From Cudoniella acicularis (lineage: Eukaryota > Ascomycota > Leotiomycetes > Helotiales > Helotiaceae): a DNA stretch of 22,288 nucleotides. The stretch lies in assembly GCA_013054445.1 (NCBI GenBank), contig JAAMPI010000952.1, forward strand, positions 1 to 22,288, written 5' to 3'. Shown here in pieces: positions 1 to 9,143 of this stretch. Positions within the stretch are counted from its first letter, which is position 1; every line of letters starts with the position of its first letter. The notes beneath the pieces are model-generated. The model searched no databases, was not told where the DNA came from, and saw only the letters and a program-made list of their open reading frames with translations. The position numbers and the translations under genes are program-made.

Positions 1-504
1 CCCACAAGCTGACCCGTAACATACGCCGCCGCATCCTCAACAAGAAACGCAATCACAGGCGCCAAATCCCTCATCGGATCCCCCAACTTCTCACCAATAC
101 ACAACCTCTCCCCTATCACCCTCTCATGCACCTTTAACTTCTCCCTCCCTAGCCCTTTCCGAAAATCATCATACATATCCGTCCACACAGCCGGCAAAGC
201 CGCATTGACTCGAATAGTATACTTCCCCCATTCACGCGCAACTGCTCGGGTAAAACTATGCACTGCGCCTTTAGAAGCTGCATAGTGAGCTAATCGAGGT
301 GGAGATAGGTGAATTTAGTAGATGAGGAAATGGAAGAGAGGCTAGAAGCGAGGAGGCGACCGGGACGTCACGGATGTCGCAGAGGACGAGGTGTGCACCT
401 TGGGTGGCGAGGAATTTTGCGGTGGCTTAGCCAATTCCGGAGGAGCAGCCGGTGATGAGGACTCGCTGTCCGGTGAGAGATGATTGTTCTTTGTTGGAAG
501 TCAT
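1..504 (-). pseudogene. Short-chain dehydrogenase/reductase (SDR) pseudogene, 3' end cut by window edge
   Basis: Reading leftward from the ATG at 504-502, the N-terminus gives a Rossmann nucleotide-binding motif TGCSSGIG at residues 18-25. Codon 26 is TAA (429-427), where family members usually have R, K or Q; a CAA to TAA transition would explain it. The downstream part ATAKFLATQGAHLVLCDIRD is still recognisable. The active-site YxxxK appears as YAASKG near 284 and is followed by the typical C-terminal half ending AAAYVTGQL at the window edge. The frame changes between the two halves (the Y codon is out of phase with the ATG). Only about 40 codons separate CDIRD from YAASK, so roughly 85-90 residues are missing, including the NAG-type motif and the catalytic Ser. 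Known SDRs are NAD(P)-dependent oxidoreductases of about 250-280 residues. This copy cannot encode an active one. Its original substrate is not inferable. Confidence 0.87.
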
Positions 505-1005
505 TGTCAGGAAGCAAGAATAAAAAGCTCAAAGAGTGGCGTATAATGAATTGGCTTGGGTTGGCGCAGGATTTAATCCTGTAGAGTGTCGGTTGTGTTG
601 GTATGAGATAGGCGAGAAGGAAGGAGCAAAGTCTTGAATTGTGATTTCGTTATCTTCCTTTCTCTCGGGGCCAGAAGGTTACCTATATACACACGGTTTG
701 AACTTTGAACACATAGTTACACTCTCCTCTTGGATATCGAAAGTACCACCTAATACAGTAACATTTTGGCAACACAAAATCAATTATTCGAAATATGTAG
801 GACTGTAAAACGAGAGTAGAGTACCTTTCCGACTGTTTTAGTCTATAGGGCGCATGGTGACATCCAGGTAAGGCCAATGGTCAGCAATATTCGTTGTCTG
901 TTAGTTTCAGGTTGTTGTACAAGCGCAAAAAGACTCCAAGACATAAAGCCCTAAATTCCTTACCTGGCTTGTAGTCAGCAAAATCAAACCTCTTTTCCCT
1001 TTGCT
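505..1005. other. Intergenic region between divergent SDR and terpene cyclase relics
   Basis: No open frame here resembles a protein. If both relics were once expressed, this 500-bp stretch would have been their shared bidirectional promoter. I see no convincing regulatory motif. Confidence 0.5.
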
Positions 1006-2240
1006 CATGGACATTTCCTCGAGCTCTTCAACATGCTCATTCCTACCCAGTTTCCAGATAGTTATTACGAATTCTTTCATCCGATCCCGGAAGAAGAGTT
1101 CCTGGAATCTAACACCATCTCTTTCATTCCGATTCGACGCAGCAACGTATACCAAACTGCTGAGAACATCATTGCAGCCCTTGCAAGGGACTGAGCAGCA
1201 AATGTGAGGAGGGGGGGAGGGGGGTTGATAACCCTGATTATTATGTTGCGAGAACAGCATACCTGGGTGCTTTGACTCGTTGATTTTGCCGGAATCAAAG
1301 CCAGGCCGTTTTGGTCTTACCGAGTTTTCCTTCCTTCTGGATGGTAGGTCTTTCTTCTCAGTTGTTGACGAATTGTGTGCTGAGGTACACGCCAGACAAA
1401 GCCGAAGATCTGACTCGTGAGATGGTAAGTCTGTGATGATTGACTCCAGAAGCAACTCTTGATACTAATTTGTTCTTCGGACTCCAGGCGCACACCAAGC
1501 TAAATCCCGAGATTGTGAAGATCCTGGCGGATGAGGGCAAAATGAATCTGAGTCTGCCGTAGAGAAGCTCTTCGTGCCAGCTATAAGAAGGATTCTTGAG
1601 GAAGATGGTATCCGCGGCTGTCGTGTGTTGGAATTGTGGCAGTATTGGCTTCATAATTTTGATTCCAAAGGTCTGGAGGACTTCGAAACACTTGAAGGTT
1701 ACGAAGAGTTTAGGATCATCAACTGTGGATTGCTGTGTGTGATCAACGGTTCCTTTGTTCAAAGTCTGAGATCCTGTAGTACTGATTTGATACTGTCAGG
1801 CCTTACTCCCAGATAATGGAATATACTATGGAGTTGTCACTTACAGATGCTGAGAGACAGGATGCAAAAAGGCTTGAATGGCTTGTTTTCAAATGCATCG
1901 GTGTATCGGATGACCTTTGGAGCTGGCCCAAGGAAGCGCAAGCATATAAGAAGGGAAAACGGGTTATGAACGCCATTCTCCTCGCGATGAAGCTAAAGAA
2001 TCTCACAGCTTACCAGGCGGTGGTATTCATCAAGAAACGGGTGGTACAATTTCAACAAGAGCTCTTGGTGATGCGTGATGAGTTCCTGTCAGCTCTGGTG
2101 GTTTCTGGGGATATGCGCTAGTTCGTTGATGGTTACCTGGACTGTGTCGGGCAACGAGCCTTGGCAATCCACTTGCCCTCGGTATCACCCTGAACTGTAT
2201 GTTGAGCTATGGAGACAGGCAAGGTCGACGCTGAGTCGAA
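1006..2240 (+). pseudogene. Class I terpene cyclase pseudogene
   Basis: Pieces of one terpene cyclase follow in the right order but in changing frames. (1) 1006-1191: N-terminal segment with SFIPIRRSNVYQTAEN, ending ALARD then TGA (1189-1191), where the family has W. (2) About 1227-1280: NPDYYVARTAYLGALTR then TGA. (3) About 1290-1385: PESKPGRFGLTEFSFLLD and VVDELCAE, the aspartate-rich metal-binding region. (4) A well-formed intron at 1425-1487 (GTAAGT, ACTAAT, CAG) between LTREM and AHTKLNPEIVKI. (5) 1553-1813: RVLELWQYWL and FETLEGYEEFRI. (6) 1816-2121: SDDLWSWPKE, the NSE/DTE-type second metal site. (7) About 2140-2200: SGNEPWQ and CPRYHPE, the terminal W..RY pair. At least four frame changes and several stops make it non-functional. 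The closest flavour is the cyclase domain of fungal di/sesterterpene synthases; no prenyltransferase domain was recognised downstream, so a stand-alone cyclase or a truncated chimera are both possible. Confidence 0.82.
1425..1487 (+). other. Surviving intron in the terpene cyclase relic
   Basis: GTAAGT donor, GATACTAATT branch-like sequence and CTCCAG acceptor define a 63-bp intron. It joins ...DLTREM to AHTKLNPEIV, so splice signals have outlived the reading frame. Confidence 0.7.
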
Positions 2241-4400
2241 AGATGATAGCAGTCGGACGCCGTTGTCTTGGGCTGCTAAAACGGGTACAAATCCGTCGTC
2301 CAGCTGCTGGTATTCGGGGGTAGTGAGTGAGACAACAAGCTTGTGGATAAGATCTTCCATATCTTCCAGCTGAAAGTTGAATTGTAATTTTCCAACAGCA
2401 CAAACGACTTACAAGGCTCTCCCTAAACAGAACATTTTCTGACGATGAAAAGCTGGAACCAATGTGATGCCTACGAATAGAAGGCGAGAAGCCCAGAGAA
2501 CGGTCCACCATAGACTGACTGGCTTTGCGGAGGGGTCGACTATCTCCATCTCAGAACACAACATTACCGTTCACTATTATCTGACCACCCCTCCAACCGA
2601 AAGCACAGAAACGGCCTTCTCCATCTGACAACTTGTGCTCATTCGTGACGTCGGCTACTCGCTACCCCGGAAAGTCCCTCTGGCTTACGCCTCGATTCTG
2701 ATCGGATTTAGGATCAATGAGTCACTTTTGAGACACTTGACTTGACTTAAATCTTGAAAGGTAGACAGCCACGCTGTGCTTTTGAAGGGTGAGATAGTAC
2801 TTGTGCCGCGTTGATGATCGCACTGGCGATCATCTTGCGCCTTCCAATTGCGTTGCCGTGAAGGATCATCCCCGCCACCCCATCAGATCTTTCGTCATTA
2901 TCAGAGACACAACTCATAGTGAGACCACCAACTATTTTCGCTGGCGGGATATGCACAATAGTGGATTTTGGAGACCCTTTGAAATAGTTCAGCTGAAATG
3001 GACGCTAAATACCAAGTAGAGGAGAGAGCTAACTCTTGCGCGGGTTTCTCTTTGATTGGCGGCTATCTCAGTAGGTACCAAGTAGGGTGAACTTCTGCAC
3101 GTCGGGGCACATTCTGAAATGCTCGATCGAGGGGTAGTTGCTTTTTGCGGGAGTATCGTGCAGGTCCCTTTCCCCCAGCTCGCACATCATCAATCTAATT
3201 GTTTTTGTGGGTTTTGTTTAACTCTGGAATGCTTTGATGTTGTCAATGCTGCAGCTACAAATTTGCAGTGGGAGTTGGTGTTTTCTTTTTAGGCTATGAG
3301 GAGAATTAGGAAATGAGCCCAGGACTCAGAGAAGGAATTCGATAGTCCTACTCCGCAGCGATAGCTAGAATCGTATGTAGGTACCTAGGTAAGTAGTGGG
3401 GGTTCATCGATATCGAGTCGTCATCCCTTGGACGCCCGTCCTCAAGTGACCATACTGGCAGCGAGGTCAGATTTGATGGCCGTGCGTTTGATGTTTGCTC
3501 CTTGATATCCGAACCCCCTGGACGTGGAGCGTTGCACAAGCCGTGAGGAAATTGTGCAGTATCCGTAGCGGTTAATCTGAACTCGATCAAGCCTGTCACC
3601 TTGCCTCGTTTGGTCGTGCTGCATCGCCAGAGCTTCTGAATGCGCTCGTCCACATGAAATGTGGCTGTCAAAATTCTTGGACCTGGAATTCGGCAGCCGT
3701 TAGGAAGCTGGGAAGCTGAGCCATTCGGAGTCTTCGCCGGCCTGTGCTCAGGGTCAATTTGCAGCCGGCACTCCGGCGAAGGGGCAGGCCGCATTACGGC
3801 TCAGGTACCACTGTAACCGGCATGTGCAGGTACCGGGAGAATTAGGCCTAATAATTTGTGGGGTTCTAGCTCTTCCTCTAGTAATTCTCACAGGTACGAA
3901 GTGCACTTCTAGGCTCTACTCCTGGCTAGTTCTGAATGAGGCGCTTCATAGTCACGTAGGTCAGCCACGACTACTATGAGTTGATGGCTCAGACTCGCAT
4001 TCGAGGTCTCGTTCTAGGTCCCGGTTTAGCACCTTATAGTCCTATTGCAAACCTATAGGCGGCCGCAGAAAGAGAGTACTTAGTGCACTGCAAATACTGG
4101 GCTGCATGGGCTAAGTACAAGTACTCGCGTCGGCGTCGAAGTAAATATTGCATACATCACGGCAAGCGCGCAGGACGTTTGGAGTGAGAATACGGGGAAG
4201 ACAGAAATACGATTTCAGATCAGAAACGTCCCTTTTTTAGGTCGGATCGCTGGAGGCTGGAGTAAGACTGTGCTGTGCCGCCTCTGTGCGTTGATATTGA
4301 ACATTTGCTCGAGCAAGAGACCGTGCGTTTTGCGTATCTCGCCAGTACTCCGCATCTAGGATTCTGCTGTGGGAAACAGGTATCCCCAGAGTCATTGTCG
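2241..4400. other. Long intergenic region without a supported gene
   Basis: No frame gives a recognisable protein on either strand. It holds a perfect 9-bp-arm inverted repeat (2813-2834), a TAGGTACCTA palindrome at 3378-3387 of a kind common in ascomycete intergenic DNA, and a 31-bp segment (2581-2611) that resembles 18901-18932. The right part probably contains the RasGAP promoter. A 148-codon minus frame at 3348-3794 starts with ATG but shows no domain or typical composition and is not called. Confidence 0.5.
2813..2834. repeat. Perfect inverted repeat, 9-bp arms and 4-nt loop
   Basis: GATGATCGC (2813-2821) and GCGATCATC (2826-2834) are exact reverse complements around ACTG. It could form a hairpin or be a dimeric protein-binding site. 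There is no gene context to decide, and chance remains possible. Confidence 0.6.
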
Positions 4401-5501
4401 ATTTGTTTGGCACGATTGGGTGCAGCGTCGTAGGCGTAAGCGTAGCAGAGAGGGTTGCGGGTATAGTTGCGAGAGGTGGGCGAGGTTTGATGTACTCCGT
4501 ACGGCAGATACCTGGGTACTCACTTGAAATACTCCATATACATCATTCTGTACCGCATCGACTTGCACATTTGATTGCAACACCCTCTAGCCATTATAAC
4601 GGTAGGCCTCCTTTTCCCCTGACAATCTCTCTTCCTTTTTTTTGTCACCTTTGCTGCCTCGCTCCCTTCCTCAAGCGCACTGCAGACTGCAATAAGAACT
4701 GCCAGGCCCCCTTCAATACCCCTGTTCGTTTCAAACCCACCTGGGCAGCGGCCCTGCCAAGCCAAGCCTCTCCTCCACCCCAGCACCCAGCACCAGCACC
4801 AGGACCACTTCACTTGCCTACCACTACCACGACCACTGACCGATCATTGCGACCCAGACCTAAACTCAATCCAACTTCCAACCCGCGCCAGCGCTCTTCC
4901 CTTCTCCTCTCCCCGATTCGGACTCGCTTCATTTGCGCCTCCATCTCATTGTCGTTCCTTTTTCCTATTACTGTTGATCTGCAACCTTTGGTTGCGACCC
5001 GTCACATACTCACCCTTCCGTTGCCACTGCAGTCAACGGTGTCGAAATTCGCAGGCCTGCATTTGGAACATTTCACGACACGAGCCAGATATCCCCCCTC
5101 TCCAGCGCCACGAAAACTTGCGCTAGCCCTCCACAAACCCCGTAGCTTGATTGAAGGAGCAGACAGCTCACTATTTCCGCACCTGGATGCGCATCGACAG
5201 ACTCGCTGGTCGGCATCAAGACGCAACCTGAACATCAAAAGCCTCGCAATTCCCACCTCACTATCACCCGATAGTACCAATTTTCACATCTGTGTTCTGA
5301 GAAGCATTCGCGCTATTGTCACAGACCTCGGTTGCGCTGATTTGACACCTTAGCATTGGAATTCACCTTGATCGACTTGGCTTTCTTTGTTCTTATCGAG
5401 ACATCTCGCATCGCCCGAAGTTAAAACTTCACAAGGACAGGAAACACTAACACTCTGGACATCATCACTACAACCCTCAATTGCGCAAGGCAGTCACAAC
5501 T
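4401..5501 (+). promoter_or_regulatory. CT-rich 5' flank/leader of the RasGAP gene
   Basis: From about 4600 the plus strand becomes strongly pyrimidine-rich (C and T runs with few G), as is common for long ascomycete 5' leaders. It ends at the ATG at 5502, whose context is CAACTATGAG. A continuous frame lies across it (ATG at 4490, stop before 5354) and is listed separately. The transcription start cannot be placed from sequence alone. Confidence 0.5.
4490..5353 (+). other. Long open frame in the RasGAP leader, probably non-coding or an uORF
   Basis: Beginning at ATG 4490, 287 codons remain open and stop 148 nt before the RasGAP start. The product would be low-complexity, rich in Pro, Ser, Thr, Leu and Arg, with no domain or conserved motif. 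That composition is what a CT-rich leader gives in any open frame. It may be an accidental opening, a very long upstream ORF, or a separate unrecognised gene. I favour accidental. Confidence 0.3.
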
Positions 5502-8054
5502 ATGAGTGTCATGCTTCAGACCCCGTCTCGGGCGTCGACAGCCTCCTCTTCCTCCTTCCAGCCAGTATCACGCCAGAACACGATGTCTTCTCACGATGGG
5601 GGAAGGTCTGTCCGACAATCAAAGCGATATTCCATGACAACACTCTATCTGTCTATGTCGGCGAATGAGAAAGACTTGGAAATTGAAGATGATCTTGCGA
5701 AAGGTATGAGAGTCGTGTACCCCGCTTGCGCAAGACAAAACACTAATAATTTGCAAAGCCCAGAAGATCCTACGAGACCTCAAGTCGAAGATTTCCTCAC
5801 AGTCAAAGAAGAATTTCGTGTTAGAGAAGGATGTTAGATATCTCGATTCGAGAATAGCTTTATTGATTCAAAACCGAATGGCCCTAGAAGAGGTAAGCGC
5901 AAACCCGGATATCAATAGGGTTTTCGAACTTACTCCCTATAGCAAAATGAAGTTGCGAGCCATCTGGAGGATGCAGCAGACTTGCAGGAAGGTTTCTTTC
6001 CCAACGACGAAAAGACACAAAAATATGGCAACCTCCTGTTTCTCCTACAATCCGAACCACGCCATATCGCGCACCTTTGCCGTCTTGTCACAATGGCTGA
6101 GATCGACTCCTTACTCCAAACAGTCATGTTCACTATTTACGGAAATCAATACGAGAGTCGCGAGGAGCATTTGCTCCTCACTATGTTTCAGGTAGGCTGT
6201 CTTTGTCGCATTTATACCTTCCGAAATACTTACATTATATTCCAGTCTGTTCTCACCTATCAATTCGATAATACCCCCGAATACTCCTCTCTCCTCCGTG
6301 CCAATACCCCCGTCTCGCGCATGATGACAACATACACACGAAGAGGCCCCGGCCAGAGCTACCTCAAGACAGTTTTGGCTGAACGGATCAACGGATTGAT
6401 CGAATTGAAGGACCTCGATCTTGAAATCAATCCCTTGAAGGTGTACGAGCGAATGATCGAACAGATTGAGGAAGATACTGGGAACCTGCCAGCATCATTA
6501 CCCAGAGGCGTTACTGCTGAGCAAGCCGCCGATAACACCCAAGTCCAGGCCATTATTGAGCCTCGCTTGACAATGTTGATGGAAATTGCAAATGGGTTCT
6601 TGACAACAATTATCGAAGGGCTAGAAGAGACACCGTACGGCATCAGATGGATATGCAAACAAATCCGAAGTCTCACGAAGCGCAAGTATCCTGACGCCAA
6701 TGACCAGGTTATTTGCACACTGATTGGAGGGTTCTTTTTCCTTCGATTTATCAATCCCGCCATTGTCACACCAAAATCCTACATGCTCATTGAAGGTACC
6801 CCCGCTGAGCGTCCAAGGCGCACACTCACTTTGATCGCAAAGATGCTACAGAATTTGGCCAACAAACCTTCTTATGCCAAGGAACCTTACATGGCTAAGC
6901 TCCAGCCATTCATCCAACACAATAAAGAGCGCGTCAACAAGTTCATGCTGGATTTGTGCGAGGTTCAGGATTTCTACGAAAGCCTGGAAATGGACAACTA
7001 TGTTGCGCTTTCAAAGAAAGATCTTGAGCTTTCCATCACACTCAACGAGGTTTACGCAACCCATGCATTATTGGAGAAGCACAGCAATGAGCTCAACAAG
7101 GACGAGAATTCTCACTTAGCGGTGATTTTGTCTGACTTGGGTCAAGCTCCGGCGCAATTACCTCGGAAAGAGAACAGAGCCATCAATTTGCCACTTTTTA
7201 GCAAGTGGGAAACCGCAATTGATGATCTGACCGCTGCCCTTGATATCACGCAGGAGGAAGTCTACTTCATGGAAGCAAAGTCAACATTTGTACAAATTAT
7301 GCGATCCATACCAACAAATAGCGCTGTCGCGAGACGACCATTGCGTCTCGAAAGAGTTGCTGATGCCGCTGCGACATCTCGCAATGACGCGGTGATGGTG
7401 CGCAAGGGCATTCGGGCTATGGAGTTACTTAGCCAGTTGCAAGAGCTCCAGGTCATCGACAAGTCCGACCAATTTAGTTTGCTTCGTGATGAAGTCGAAC
7501 AAGAATTGCAGCATCTCGGTTCTCTAAAGGATGGTGTTATCGTTGAGACCCAGAAACTTGAGGAGGTTTTCAAGACCATTCGCGACCACAATACCTATCT
7601 TGTGGGGCAACTCGAAACGTACAAGAGTTACCTACACAATGTGCGAAGTCAAAGTGAAGGCACCCGACGCAAGCAACAAAAGCACCAAGTGCTTGGACCT
7701 TACAAATTCACGCACCAGGCATTGGAGAAGGAGGGTGTTATTCAGAAGAGCAATGTGCCGGACAATCGTAGGGCAAACATATATTTCAACTTCACCAGTC
7801 CATTACCTGGCACTTTTGTTATCTCGCTTCACTACAAAGGTATATATGCATCGATTTCAGTTTCCCTCAAGGTTAATTGCTGATTATATACAGGTCGAAA
7901 CCGCGGACTTTTGGAACTCGATCTGAAGCTTGATGATTTACTCGAGATGCAGAAAGACAACCAAGAAGATCTCGACCTAGAATATGTACAATTCAACGTA
8001 CCAAAGGTGCTTGCCCTACTCAACAAACGCTTTGCCAGGAAGAAGGGTTGGTAA
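5502..8054 (+). CDS. gapA: Ras GTPase-activating protein (RasGAP plus RasGAP_C), fungal gap1/sar1/GapA type
   Basis: Exons at 5502-5703, 5759-5892, 5943-6191, 6246-7839 and 7894-8054 join in phase to a 779-residue protein. The first about 90 residues are Ser/Thr-rich and probably disordered. The RasGAP domain covers roughly residues 130-450, with the arginine-finger region [13 protein letters not shown] (Arg213 in the position of the catalytic finger) and the structural motif [10 protein letters not shown] (about 360-369). The rest (about 480-770) is helical and charged and matches the RasGAP_C region shared with IQGAP-like proteins. The family speeds GTP hydrolysis on Ras, ending Ras signalling in polarity, morphogenesis and nutrient sensing; it acts at the cytosolic face of membranes. 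The start was chosen because [12 protein letters not shown] opens the frame leading into exon 2. The gene looks intact. The stop may be bypassed by a further intron (8051-8163), giving ...KKGWTEQ instead of ...KKGW. The symbol is by homology. Confidence 0.94.
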
Positions 8055-9143
8055 GTCGAATCCTCTCGAATCCGAAAGGAATCAATGGTTTCTCGGGGTG
8101 AGTTCGCCCCGACGAAACATTCGGGAGAGAATTTGACTGTACGATCACCTTTTTGGCTTACAGGACTGAGCAATGAACATATGAACGGATGGGTGGAGTT
8201 GTTTTACGAATCTGATACCTTGCGAGTGGATGGCGTACACATGAATTTACTTTTTGCCGGGATTGGCTGGGCTTTATACTTCTTTCTGTTATTCTTCGAA
8301 TATTTTGTTCTAATCGGCGGTAGCTATTTTGATTGAGGATTATGGCTCTAAACTAAGACGTAGTTGCTGTTGTCTGACTGGCTGGTCCGGGGGCTGAGGC
8401 TGTGGTTCGGGCTCCAATGGCGAGAGTTGTTGTGGATGAACGGGACGTTGAGGGATGAACATGCAAGGTCTCATTGAGTGGAGTTATTCAATTTAAAGGG
8501 GGGAGGGGGAGCTTCTATGCTTTGATGCTACATGGATACGATTTGCGATATGAGGGGGTATGACTTGGTACGGTACGGAATAAGCGGAGATTTAAATGTA
8601 ATATCATGAATGGGGACAACATCTCCTTGTTCTTGTACGAGGTGGATTATTGTTTTTACTGTGAGATTTGCGCAGCTTGCCAGGTCTGCGAAAAATTTTC
8701 AGAGGTCACCTTGTTCAGACAACAATTTGCATTAGTTCCGCGAAAAGAAGTGACTCTTGAAACAACTTCCAAGTGGAATAAGATTGGCTTGAAATTAGTT
8801 GCTCCCCTCATCTCCTGACTGGCAGGCAGCGTATGCAATGCAAGAGGTTCAACCGAGTATGCAACTAACCTTTGTGTCTTAATTAGCTTTGGTGAGCGCT
8901 TCGAGCCATTGGTGTCGTGTGTCGTGCATACATGCAATGCACGGAGCCGCTTCCTACTGCGTCTGCGTCTGCGTCTTAAATAGTGCATCTGCATTCTGCA
9001 TCCTTACTGCCTGCAAGAAGGTAATTGCAACGTCCGAGCAATTCAATTACCGTAACTCAAAATAACTTTCATTCTGAGGTTCATTCTGAGCACATCTCAA
9101 GAATGCGGATCACCTGCTTCGATATCCTGTGGATACGCCGTGG
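8055..9143. other. RasGAP 3' flank and upstream region of the deaminase gene
   Basis: No protein is recognised. 8051-8163 has intron-like ends (GTAAGT...TTACAG) that could add a tiny last exon, GACTGAGCAATGA, to the RasGAP mRNA. Also present are a G-rich run near 8498-8511, three copies of CTGCGT at 8957-8974, and a direct repeat of TTCATTCTGAG (9068-9078 and 9080-9090). None of these has an assignable role. Confidence 0.5.

Noticed and set aside
1207..1226. G-rich run as a G-quadruplex regulatory element
   Set aside because: It sits inside the terpene cyclase relic at a frame change, so slippage-type decay explains it better than function.
907..1455. 182-codon minus-strand open frame
   Set aside because: It lies opposite the terpene cyclase relic; its product has no family motif and reads like an antisense shadow.
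2241..3050. C-terminal prenyltransferase domain of a chimeric terpene synthase
   Set aside because: I looked for aspartate-rich polyprenyl synthase motifs in all three plus frames and found none convincing.
3348..3794. 148-codon minus-strand open frame starting with ATG
   Set aside because: No domain, signal peptide or splice structure was recognised, and it stands alone in gene-free DNA. Chance opening is likelier than a gene, though an orphan gene is not excluded.
4403..5353. 316-codon plus frame as a protein-coding gene
   Set aside because: It needs a TTG start for full length and its product is low-complexity Pro/Ser/Thr/Leu from a CT-rich leader. It was kept only as a possible uORF from ATG 4490.
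8957..8974. CTGCGT triple repeat as a functional microsatellite
   Set aside because: Only three copies in intergenic DNA; nothing suggests a role.
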